Positions 7,503 to 13,351 of a DNA stretch of 33,862 bases are shown piece by piece. This DNA comes from CAZRIE01 sp964600075 (GTDB lineage Bacteria > Bacteroidota > Bacteroidia > Flavobacteriales > Flavobacteriaceae). The stretch spans positions 1 to 33,862 of the forward strand of contig CAZRIE010000040.1 in the NCBI GenBank assembly GCA_964600075.1, read 5' to 3'. The notes under the pieces are model-generated. The model had not been told where the DNA came from and searched no databases. It worked only from the letters and a program-made list of their open reading frames with translations. Position numbers and translations under genes: made by a program. Every line of letters begins with the position of its first letter. Position 1 is the first letter of the stretch.

Positions 7503-8279
7503 TTATACTTCAACAACTAAATTATCATAGGCCAAATGTACCCCTTTAGGTAATTTTTTTTCAACTTCTTGGTGAAATCCCAAAAGGTGGCTAATATGTG
7601 TGAGATAAGCAGTTTCAGGCTTAATCTCTTCAATGAATTCTAGGGCTTCCTGAAGATTGAAATGCGAATGGTGCGGCTCTTCACGCAAGGCATTTACAAC
7701 AAGAATTTTCGTGCCTCTAATTTTATTCATTTCACTTTCACTCATGGTCTTGACATCGGTCAAATATGTAAAATTTCCGAAACGAAACCCAAAAACTTGT
7801 ACACGGTTATGACTCGCTTCAATTGGAACGACCATCGTATCCCCTATTTCAAACGGACAATCTTTCTCAATAATATTTACCGCTACCGCCGGGGCACCAG
7901 GATATCTATTCGCATCTTTAAAAATATAGTCGAAACGGTGCCGCAACGAATCCGCTACCCGTTGGTGAGCATATATGGGTATGTCGCCTTGACGAAAAAA
8001 AAAGGGACGTATATCGTCTATGCCTGCAGTATGATCGGAGTGCTCATGGGTAAAGAGTATACCATCCAATCTTGAAACGTTGTGGGTCAGCATTTGCTGT
8101 CGGAAATCAGGGCCACAATCGACAACGTAGTTATAGTTTTTCCATGAGACCAAAACAGATACGCGCAGTCTTTTATCTTTTAAATCAGTACTCAGGCAGA
8201 CAGGGTGTTTGCTACCGATTACCGGAATGCCCTGTGACGTACCTGTGCCTAAAAATGTTACTTTTAACGCCTCGTTCAT
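7503..8279 (-). CDS. PhnP-like MBL-fold metallo-hydrolase
   Basis: 258 residues with the metallo-beta-lactamase fold. Visible motifs are FLGTGTSQGIPVIG (9-22), the metal-binding THEHSDHTAGIDD (77-89), a later ASHNR histidine, the TYLTDVKTMSE strand with its bridging Asp, and a C-terminal THISHLLG histidine. The TGTSQG start and the HxHxDHxxGIDD form are those of the PhnP/tRNase Z-like branch, which cleaves phosphodiesters such as cyclic ribose phosphate. No phosphonate genes lie nearby, so the substrate here is open. The gene starts close to the divergent 486-aa gene and leads a two-gene operon with the coiled-coil membrane protein. Confidence 0.85.
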   Translation of the reverse strand: MNEALKVTFLGTGTSQGIPVIGSKHPVCLSTDLKDKRLRVSVLVSWKNYNYVVDCGPDFRQQMLTHNVSRLDGILFTHEHSDHTAGIDDIRPFFFRQGDIPIYAHQRVADSLRHRFDYIFKDANRYPGAPAVAVNIIEKDCPFEIGDTMVVPIEASHNRVQVFGFRFGNFTYLTDVKTMSESEMNKIRGTKILVVNALREEPHHSHFNLQEALEFIEEIKPETAYLTHISHLLGFHQEVEKKLPKGVHLAYDNLVVEV

Positions 8280-8286
8280 GTATTCT

Positions 8287-8294
8287 CAAATTTA
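8287..8294 (-). promoter_or_regulatory. -7 box of the metallo-hydrolase gene
   Basis: The complement of 8287-8294 reads TAAATTTG, a full match to TAnnTTTG, only 7 bases ahead of the ATG at 8279. No good -33 element is seen. If used, the transcript would be nearly leaderless. Confidence 0.35.
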
Positions 8295-8305
8295 TAACTA
8301 AATAA

Positions 8306-8336
8306 TTTAATAGATTACCCGAACTTGTTAACTTTG
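8306..8336 (+). promoter_or_regulatory. Promoter of the 486-aa conserved gene
   Basis: TAACTTTG at 8329-8336 is a full -7 match. TTTA at 8306-8309 lies 19 bases upstream as a near -33 match. The start codon at 8357 is 20 bases downstream. Confidence 0.5.
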
Positions 8337-8356
8337 TTTATCTCAAAATCCGCAAA

Positions 8357-9817
8357 ATGGCTTCAGTTCTAAAAAGGAAATCTGCATTTGAAAACATTCC
8401 TTCAATCAAGGCCAAAACCTTGAGAATAAATTTAAATCCGGATATCTATGGTACTTTTTCCGAAATAGGGGCGGGTCAAGAAACTGCCAGGCACTTTTTC
8501 AGGTCCGGCGGGGCCTCGGGAACAATTGCCAAGGCAATGAGTGCATACGATAAAGATTTCAGCGACGCTATTTATGGTATTGAAAAAGATGGACGCTACG
8601 TTACACAGTCGCGTCTGAATAAAATGCTCTCGCATGAGGAGCGTTTGATGGAAGAACGTATCAGTAGAGAAAAGCATCCTGAACGCTTGTTCTTTTCCTA
8701 TGCAAATACAGTGGCTACCATCGATTTTTCAAAACGATACAAAGGCCACGGGTGGGTAGGTATCCGTTTTCAGTTAGATCCTAGTCAAAAAGAGTTCGAC
8801 GAGATTATTCTTCACATACGGTTCAAACAGAACGAGGCACGTTTGCAACAAGAAACCTTGGGTATTTTGGGGGTCAATCTTATTTATGGTGCTTTTTACA
8901 AGTACCATAAACCAAGAAAAATTTTGAAATACCTATATGACCACATTGACACGGACACGGTGGAAATCGACATGATCAACTTTTCAGGTCCCAATTTTAA
9001 GGATGTTGACAATCGTTTAATGAGCCTTCAATTGATCCGTAACGATATGACCGATGCTGTTATGTTCGGACCAGATGGAAACAATTTGTTACCGGCGACA
9101 ATACTTTATAAGAAGAATATTTTGGCACTTAGAGGTAGCTTCAGACCTGTGACCAAGGTTAATATGGATATGTTGAACAAATCTTATGAAATATTCATAC
9201 GAGATCCTGCTGTTGATCAAGATAGCACCATAGTCATCTTCGAAATAACGCTTTCAAACCTAAGAGCCTCTGGCGAAATAGATGAACAAGACTTTATGGA
9301 CCGTGCCGAGCTACTCTGTGCACAAGGCCATGCCGTAATGATCTCTAAATTTCAGGAATATTTTAAACTTGTAGAATATTTCAATAACTACACCAAGGCC
9401 AAAATAGGTTTGACCATGGGGGTCAATAATCTAGTGGATATTTTTGATGAAAAATACTATAGGCATCTAAGTGGCGGTATTTTGGAAGCTTTCGGAAAAT
9501 TATTCTTTAAAGAACTTCAGGTCTACTTGTACCCGATGAAAAATCCCGAAACCGGACAGATTATGACAAGCAACAATGTCAAAGTGCACCCGAGAATGAA
9601 AGAACTTTACAAATTCTTCAAGTATAACGGAAAAGTAATGGACATCATCGACTATGACCCAGAAATTATGCATATTTTTTCTAGAGACGTTCTTAAGAAA
9701 ATCATCAATGGCGAAGAAGGTTGGGAAGAAATGTTGCCCAAGGGCATTGCCGATATTATAAAGGAAAAAAACCTTTTCACCCGAAAATTAATCAAAAATG
9801 AGAAGGAAAAGATGTAA
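8357..9817 (+). CDS. Conserved cytoplasmic protein of unknown function (486 aa)
   Basis: 486 residues, no signal peptide and no membrane segment. I believe I have seen near-identical N-termini in other flavobacteria (MASVLKRKSAFENIPSIK, then GAGQETARHFFRSGGASGTI, about 39-58), so it is likely a strongly conserved Bacteroidota family, but I cannot tie it to a known enzyme. The glycine/serine-rich GGASGTIAKAMSAYDKDFSD region and many charged, evenly spread helices suggest a soluble globular enzyme or scaffold. No Walker, HxGH, Rossmann or zinc motif is evident. It has its own promoter and ends in an exceptionally long hairpin. Automatic names given to this family should be treated with caution. 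Confidence 0.8.
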   Translation: MASVLKRKSAFENIPSIKAKTLRINLNPDIYGTFSEIGAGQETARHFFRSGGASGTIAKAMSAYDKDFSDAIYGIEKDGRYVTQSRLNKMLSHEERLMEERISREKHPERLFFSYANTVATIDFSKRYKGHGWVGIRFQLDPSQKEFDEIILHIRFKQNEARLQQETLGILGVNLIYGAFYKYHKPRKILKYLYDHIDTDTVEIDMINFSGPNFKDVDNRLMSLQLIRNDMTDAVMFGPDGNNLLPATILYKKNILALRGSFRPVTKVNMDMLNKSYEIFIRDPAVDQDSTIVIFEITLSNLRASGEIDEQDFMDRAELLCAQGHAVMISKFQEYFKLVEYFNNYTKAKIGLTMGVNNLVDIFDEKYYRHLSGGILEAFGKLFFKELQVYLYPMKNPETGQIMTSNNVKVHPRMKELYKFFKYNGKVMDIIDYDPEIMHIFSRDVLKKIINGEEGWEEMLPKGIADIIKEKNLFTRKLIKNEKEKM

Positions 9818-9819
9818 CC

Positions 9820-9887
9820 AAAATAGACAATAACAAGTAAAAAATCTCGAAGTGATTCGAGATTTTTTACTTGTTATTGTCTATTTT
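9820..9887. terminator. Very long perfect bidirectional hairpin between convergent genes
   Basis: 9820-9851 and 9856-9887 are perfect reverse complements over 32 bases, with a GTGA (GNRA-type) tetraloop at 9852-9855. The inner part (TCTCGAA stem with A6 and T6 flanks) is an ordinary bidirectional terminator; the outer 16 bp continue the symmetry. It fills almost the whole gap between the 486-aa gene and bcp. Confidence 0.85.
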
Positions 9888-9895
9888 ACAGCAGT

Positions 9896-10348
9896 TTAGC
9901 CCAATAATTGGGCAGCGTGGTCTTTAGTTTTAACTTTATCGATAACACGTTCTACTATACCTTGCTCGTCTATCACAAATGTTGTCCTGATTAAGCCATC
10001 GAACTCTCGCCCCATAAATTTTTTAGGACCCCAAACACCAAAAGTATTAATTACGGTGTGGTCTTCGTCTGCCAATAGCGGAAATGGTAGGTCGTATTTA
10101 TTCTTAAAGTTCGACTGTTTTTTACTTGAATCTTCACTTACGCCTAACAATTCGTATCCTTCAGTCTTTAGCGTTGAGTAATTATCCCTCAAATTACACG
10201 CCTCGGCCGTACAGCCCGGGGTATTGGCCCTAGGGTAGAAAAAAATAATCAATTTTTGCCCTTTGTAATCGGATAACTTAATAATAGTTCCATCTTGATC
10301 TTTAGACAAAAAATCGGGAACTTTATCCCCTACTTTCAATTTATTCAT
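9896..10348 (-). CDS. bcp: Thioredoxin-dependent thiol peroxidase (BCP family)
   Basis: 150 residues from the ATG at complement 10346-10348, the usual BCP length. The frame continues upstream only through a TTG. It reduces hydrogen peroxide and organic peroxides with electrons from thioredoxin, in the cytoplasm. The peroxidatic Cys46 lies in ANTPGCTAEACNLRD and the resolving Cys51 five residues later, the atypical 2-Cys arrangement of PrxQ/BCP proteins. FFYPRANTPGCT and LLGVSEDS are family signatures. It is divergent from nth across 59 bp and convergent with the 486-aa gene at the long hairpin. Assignment is firm. Confidence 0.93.
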   Translation of the reverse strand: MNKLKVGDKVPDFLSKDQDGTIIKLSDYKGQKLIIFFYPRANTPGCTAEACNLRDNYSTLKTEGYELLGVSEDSSKKQSNFKNKYDLPFPLLADEDHTVINTFGVWGPKKFMGREFDGLIRTTFVIDEQGIVERVIDKVKTKDHAAQLLG

Positions 10349-10407
10349 AGCTAATTTTAAATTAAATTCGTATTCGAAATTTTTATTTCCCACGAAACTA
10401 AACAAAA

Positions 10408-11070
10408 ATGACGAAAGCTGAAAAGGTCGAATTTACGATACGAACACTCCAAGAAATATATCATGAAATCCCTATCCCTCTCGAACATCACGATCCGTAT
10501 ACGCTATTGATTGCTGTACTTATGTCTGCTCAGTGTACTGATGTAAGGGTTAATAAAATCACACCTATATTGTTTGCGAAGGCCAATAATCCTTACGATA
10601 TGGTGAAACTATCCGTTGAAGAAATTCGAGAGATTATCAAACCTGTGGGCTTATCACCGATGAAATCGAAAGGTATATATGGCCTGTCAAAAATTCTGAT
10701 CGACAAATATGACGGAAAAGTTCCTAAAGAAATGGAATTATTGGAGGAATTGCCGGCAGTAGGCCACAAAACTGCAAGCGTAGTGGTATCTCAAGCATTT
10801 GGTATTCCCGCTTTTCCGGTAGATACGCATATTCACAGATTGTTGTACCGGTGGGGGTTTTCAAACGGAAAAAACGTAGTCCGGACTGAAAAAGACGCTA
10901 AACGCCTGTTTCCAAAGAATCTATGGAACGACCTACATCTTCAGATTATTTGGTATGGCCGAGAGTATTCTCCAGCTAGAGGCTGGAACCTAGAAAAGGA
11001 TATAATCACTAAAACTATTGGCAGAAAAAAAGTATTGGATGCGTATTATAAAACAAAAAAGCCCCATTAA
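10408..11070 (+). CDS. nth: Endonuclease III-like DNA glycosylase without Fe-S cluster motif
   Basis: 220 residues. A base-excision repair glycosylase/AP lyase for oxidised pyrimidines. The helix-hairpin-helix ELPAVGHKTASVVV (114-127) holds catalytic Lys121, and FPVDTHIHRLLYRWG (136-150) holds Asp139, both as in E. coli Nth. The 4Fe-4S loop at the C-terminus is absent: after YGREYSPARGWNLEKD the protein has no cysteine at all, and the only Cys in the whole chain is Cys43 in SAQCTD. The catalytic core is otherwise complete, so the enzyme is probably active. It ends in a bidirectional terminator whose stem includes its stop codon. Confidence 0.9.
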   Translation: MTKAEKVEFTIRTLQEIYHEIPIPLEHHDPYTLLIAVLMSAQCTDVRVNKITPILFAKANNPYDMVKLSVEEIREIIKPVGLSPMKSKGIYGLSKILIDKYDGKVPKEMELLEELPAVGHKTASVVVSQAFGIPAFPVDTHIHRLLYRWGFSNGKNVVRTEKDAKRLFPKNLWNDLHLQIIWYGREYSPARGWNLEKDIITKTIGRKKVLDAYYKTKKPH

Positions 11071-11084
11071 TAAGGGGCCTTTTT
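11055..11084. terminator. Bidirectional terminator between nth and the first small gene
   Basis: GCCCC (11061-11065) pairs with GGGGC (11074-11078), and A runs (11055-11060) face T runs (11080-11084) across one mismatch. It serves nth on the plus strand and the minus-strand sigma/small-gene unit. The nth stop codon lies in the loop. Confidence 0.75.
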
Positions 11085-11088
11085 GTTT

Positions 11089-11232
11089 CTAGTTTAAACT
11101 ATTTTCAAATCGGAACTTATAATATTCGACGACGTGAAATTGTTTCGAGAAACTTAACAAAAAATTGATTGTCTCAGGTCTCGCTTTTACGATTTTACCT
11201 TTTTCAAGGTTTTCAGAGTAGATTTTTTCCAT
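11089..11232 (-). CDS. 47-aa small protein downstream of the first sigma factor
   Basis: A 47-codon reading frame, ATG at complement 11230-11232 and TAG at 11089-11091. The protein starts MEKIYSENLEKGKIVKARPE, continues TINFLLSFSK and ends RFENSLN. Its reality rests on a second copy: a frame of exactly the same length lies at the same place behind the second sigma factor, with 24 of 47 identical residues by hand count. Shared positions include MEKIYSEN, K-A-P-T, FLL-SK and the FE--LN end. It is soluble and basic in the first half. It lies 70 bp after the sigma gene and ends at the nth terminator read in reverse. A role as a partner of the sigma factor is a guess from position only. Confidence 0.75.
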   Translation of the reverse strand: MEKIYSENLEKGKIVKARPETINFLLSFSKQFHVVEYYKFRFENSLN

Positions 11233-11250
11233 ATTAGTAGTATAGTTATA

Positions 11251-11258
11251 CAAAGATA
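11251..11258 (-). promoter_or_regulatory. -7 box ahead of the first 47-aa gene
   Basis: The complement of 11251-11258 reads TATCTTTG, a full consensus match, 18 bases ahead of the ATG at 11232. It would allow the small gene to be transcribed apart from the sigma gene. The equivalent position at the second copy is not conserved as a promoter. Confidence 0.4.
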
Positions 11259-11302
11259 ACGCAACTACTTATGAAATATTGTTAGTTTATTTTACTACCC
11301 CA

Positions 11303-11884
11303 TTAATTTGTCAAAACGATATTGTGCTTATCGATTATTTTGCGAAGATTGATAAGGGCATAACGCATTCTACCGAGAGCTGTATTGATACTAACCCCTG
11401 TATTTTCAGATATTTCTTTGAAACTCATATCCTTATAGATGCGCATTACCAATACTTCTTTCTGGTCGTCTGGCAATTCTTCGACAAGATGCTTCAAATC
11501 TGAAGTGATTTGGTCTTTAATAATTTGTTTTTCAGCATTCAGTTTATCATCACCGATTACCGAGAAAATATTGAAATCGTCATTGCCTTCGAACATAGGC
11601 ATTCTTTTATTCTTTCGAAAATGGTCAATGATTAAATTGTGTGCAATTCGCATGACCCATGGTAAAAATTTACCTTCTTCACTGTAAGAACCCTTTTTTA
11701 GAGTACGTATGACCTTTATAAAGGTATCTTGAAAAATATCTTCTGTAATATCACGGTCTAAAACCTTAGAGTAGATGAAACTGGTTATTCTCTGATTGTG
11801 GCGATTGATAAGAATCTCGAGTGATTTTTCGTCTCCAGAGATGTAATCTCTTACTAGTATTGAATCTTCAATTTGTAGGCTCAT
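11303..11884 (-). CDS. ECF RNA polymerase sigma factor, copy 1
   Basis: 193 residues with the two-domain plan of extracytoplasmic-function sigma-70 factors. Region 2 is about 20-93, with DIFQDTFIKVIRTL for -10 recognition and core binding and PWVMRIAHNLIIDHFRK at its end. Region 4 is about 133-186, with ELPDDQKEVLVMRIYKDMSF and a helix-turn-helix EISENTGVSINTALGR. No region 1.1 or 3, and no anti-sigma membrane gene follows. The only downstream gene is the 47-aa reading frame. It is a gapless paralogue of copy 2, about 80% identical by hand count, with the promoter-reading part of region 4 almost unchanged, so both probably read the same or similar promoters. Confidence 0.93.
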   Translation of the reverse strand: MSLQIEDSILVRDYISGDEKSLEILINRHNQRITSFIYSKVLDRDITEDIFQDTFIKVIRTLKKGSYSEEGKFLPWVMRIAHNLIIDHFRKNKRMPMFEGNDDFNIFSVIGDDKLNAEKQIIKDQITSDLKHLVEELPDDQKEVLVMRIYKDMSFKEISENTGVSINTALGRMRYALINLRKIIDKHNIVLTN

Positions 11885-12253
11885 GCGTGTAGGTTTTTTT
11901 TGTTTAAGATTTGAGACTCTCTTGAAGAAAGCTCTGAAGGTTATTAGTTATTATATTCGAGTTTTTTTGATCCTTTAAAAAAGGATAGCTTGCTTTTAAT
12001 TATGATATAAAACTATAGATATTGGGTCGAGTGGAAAAAACATTGTTGTCAAACCCCCATATTTTGATGTGAAACCCTACTTTTTCCATTTTCAGTAAAA
12101 TAAAATACAATCAAGTGCGTTGCCATTCCATAATCTTGTACCTACTAAATGGACTTTGGGCCAATACAATGGGCCAATGAAAGATTATGGCTTCAAAATG
12201 GGATTATATTCTGTAATACTCAAAATAAACTTGACCGTAACTTTTGCCCATAA
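11885..12253. other. 369-bp non-coding stretch with structured elements
   Basis: This gap between the first sigma gene and the terminator of the second unit holds no convincing gene. It contains a 7-bp hairpin, ATCCTTT/AAAGGAT (11970-11986). It also contains a perfect 10-bp inverted repeat, CCATAATCTT (12128-12137) and AAGATTATGG (12181-12190), enclosing 43 bases in which TGGGCCAAT occurs twice (12157-12165 and 12170-12178). It may hold the promoter of sigma copy 1, but no TAnnTTTG is seen on the minus strand. Confidence 0.45.
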
Positions 12254-12286
12254 AAAATCCCCTGCGATACAATCGCAGGGGATTTT
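12252..12286. terminator. Strong terminator after the second sigma/small-gene unit
   Basis: AAAATCCCCTGCGAT (12254-12268) and ATCGCAGGGGATTTT (12272-12286) pair perfectly over 15 bp around a 3-base loop. Read on the minus strand the stem runs into six T (12252-12257). It ends the unit of sigma copy 2 and the second 47-aa gene. Confidence 0.85.
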
Positions 12287-12304
12287 CCATAAAAAGATAT
12301 TTTT

Positions 12305-12448
12305 TTAGTTCAAATTCGATTCAAATTGCAGGCCATTGGTCTCTGTTATTTTCAGCGACTTCGAATAGTCTAATAAAAATCGTACGGTTAAAGGGTTTGC
12401 CTTTGTCAGTTTATGCTTATTTTGGTTTTCAGAGTAAATTTTTTCCAT
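12305..12448 (-). CDS. 47-aa small protein downstream of the second sigma factor
   Basis: ATG at complement 12446-12448, TAA at 12305-12307, 47 codons. The protein starts MEKIYSENQNKHKLTKANPL, continues TVRFLLDYSKSLKITE and ends LQFESNLN. It matches the copy behind sigma factor 1 without gaps. It lies 74 bp after sigma copy 2 and 19 bp before a strong terminator, so it is the last gene of that transcript. No signal peptide or membrane segment. A conserved block, TAACGC followed by ACTA, lies 25-28 bases upstream of both small genes. No known family; conservation of length, ends and position is the evidence for a real gene. Confidence 0.75.
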   Translation of the reverse strand: MEKIYSENQNKHKLTKANPLTVRFLLDYSKSLKITETNGLQFESNLN

Positions 12449-12522
12449 ATCTATTTCAGTATTGTTACGGCTTAATAACGCCACTATTATAAATATAATG
12501 AATGCGTTCGACCTATCGCCTA

Positions 12523-13104
12523 TTAATTCGTTAAAACAATATTGTTCTGTTCAATGATTTTGCGAAGGTTGATCAATGCATAGCGCATCCTTCCTAGAGC
12601 GGTATTGATACTGACACCTGTATTTTCTGAAATTTCCTTAAAACTCATATCCTTATATATGCGCATCACGAGAACTTCTCTTTGATCTCTTGGCAATTCT
12701 TCGATCAATACCCCCAAATCAGAATCGATTTGATCTTTTATTAGCTGTCGCTCTGCATTGAGCTTGTCGTCGCCGATTAAAGAAAAGATATCAAAACTGT
12801 CTGTCCCTTCGAACATCGGCATTCTACTGCTCTTCCGAAAATGGTCTATAATAAGGTTATGAGCGATGCGCATAATCCATGGCAAAAATTTGCCCTCCTC
12901 GTTATAGGTGCCTTTTCTAAGGGTTTTGATGACCTTTATGAAGGTATCTTGAAAAATGTCTTCTGTGATGTCACGGCTGTTGACCTTAGAGTAGATAAAA
13001 CTGCTTAAACGTTGATTATGTTTATTGATAAGGCCTTCCAGTGCTTTTTCGTCACCGGAAATATATCTTTTAATGAATAGGGAATCTTCGGTCTGTACCT
13101 CCAT
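12523..13104 (-). CDS. ECF RNA polymerase sigma factor, copy 2
   Basis: 193 residues, the same architecture and length as copy 1: region 2 with DIFQDTFIKVIKTLRKG and PWIMRIAHNLIIDHFRK, region 4 with ELPRDQREVLVMRIYKDMSF and EISENTGVSINTALGR. Differences from copy 1 cluster in the N-terminal 40 residues and in the linker near 98-135, the parts most likely to contact regulators. It is divergent from uvrA across 247 bp and followed by the second 47-aa gene. The arrangement shows that a two-gene unit was duplicated, not the sigma gene alone. Regulation is unknown; no anti-sigma factor with a membrane segment is adjacent. Confidence 0.93.
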   Translation of the reverse strand: MEVQTEDSLFIKRYISGDEKALEGLINKHNQRLSSFIYSKVNSRDITEDIFQDTFIKVIKTLRKGTYNEEGKFLPWIMRIAHNLIIDHFRKSSRMPMFEGTDSFDIFSLIGDDKLNAERQLIKDQIDSDLGVLIEELPRDQREVLVMRIYKDMSFKEISENTGVSINTALGRMRYALINLRKIIEQNNIVLTN

Positions 13105-13224
13105 AACAATTACTTTTTTGGTTAAAACTAGGAGCCCTTTCAGTGGAAAAGGTCTTTCGAATTAGTGTTCTAAATTTTAAAAAAGTAATTTTCTGCTATA
13201 GGCGTATTAGAATTTCATTAGGTT

Positions 13225-13232
13225 CAAATATA
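13225..13232 (-). promoter_or_regulatory. -7 box candidate for sigma copy 2
   Basis: The complement of 13225-13232 reads TATATTTG, a full TAnnTTTG match. It would give a leader of about 110 bases before the ATG at 13104. No matching -33 element at the usual spacing is visible. Confidence 0.35.
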
Positions 13233-13326
13233 GAAAAAAATTAACTGACATGAGAAACAATCTATTGCCATATATACAATTTTTGATGCAGACCATACAA
13301 TTCTAGCTATTACATTGGGCATATTG

Positions 13327-13334
13327 TATCTTTG
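13327..13334 (+). promoter_or_regulatory. -7 box of uvrA
   Basis: TATCTTTG is a full match to the Bacteroidota -7 element, 17 bases ahead of the uvrA start. The -33 region has no clear TTTG. No LexA-type operator is apparent. Confidence 0.45.
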
Positions 13335-13351
13335 TTATCTTAAATACGCGC

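Noticed and set aside
12120..12492. Two plus-strand reading frames of 62 and 82 codons
   Set aside because: They run through a strong terminator and opposite the second 47-aa gene and have no conserved features.
12030..13150. Shared AGTGGAAAA upstream of both sigma genes (12030-12038 and 13142-13150)
   Set aside because: The distances to the start codons differ greatly (146 versus 38 bases), so a shared operator is not supported.
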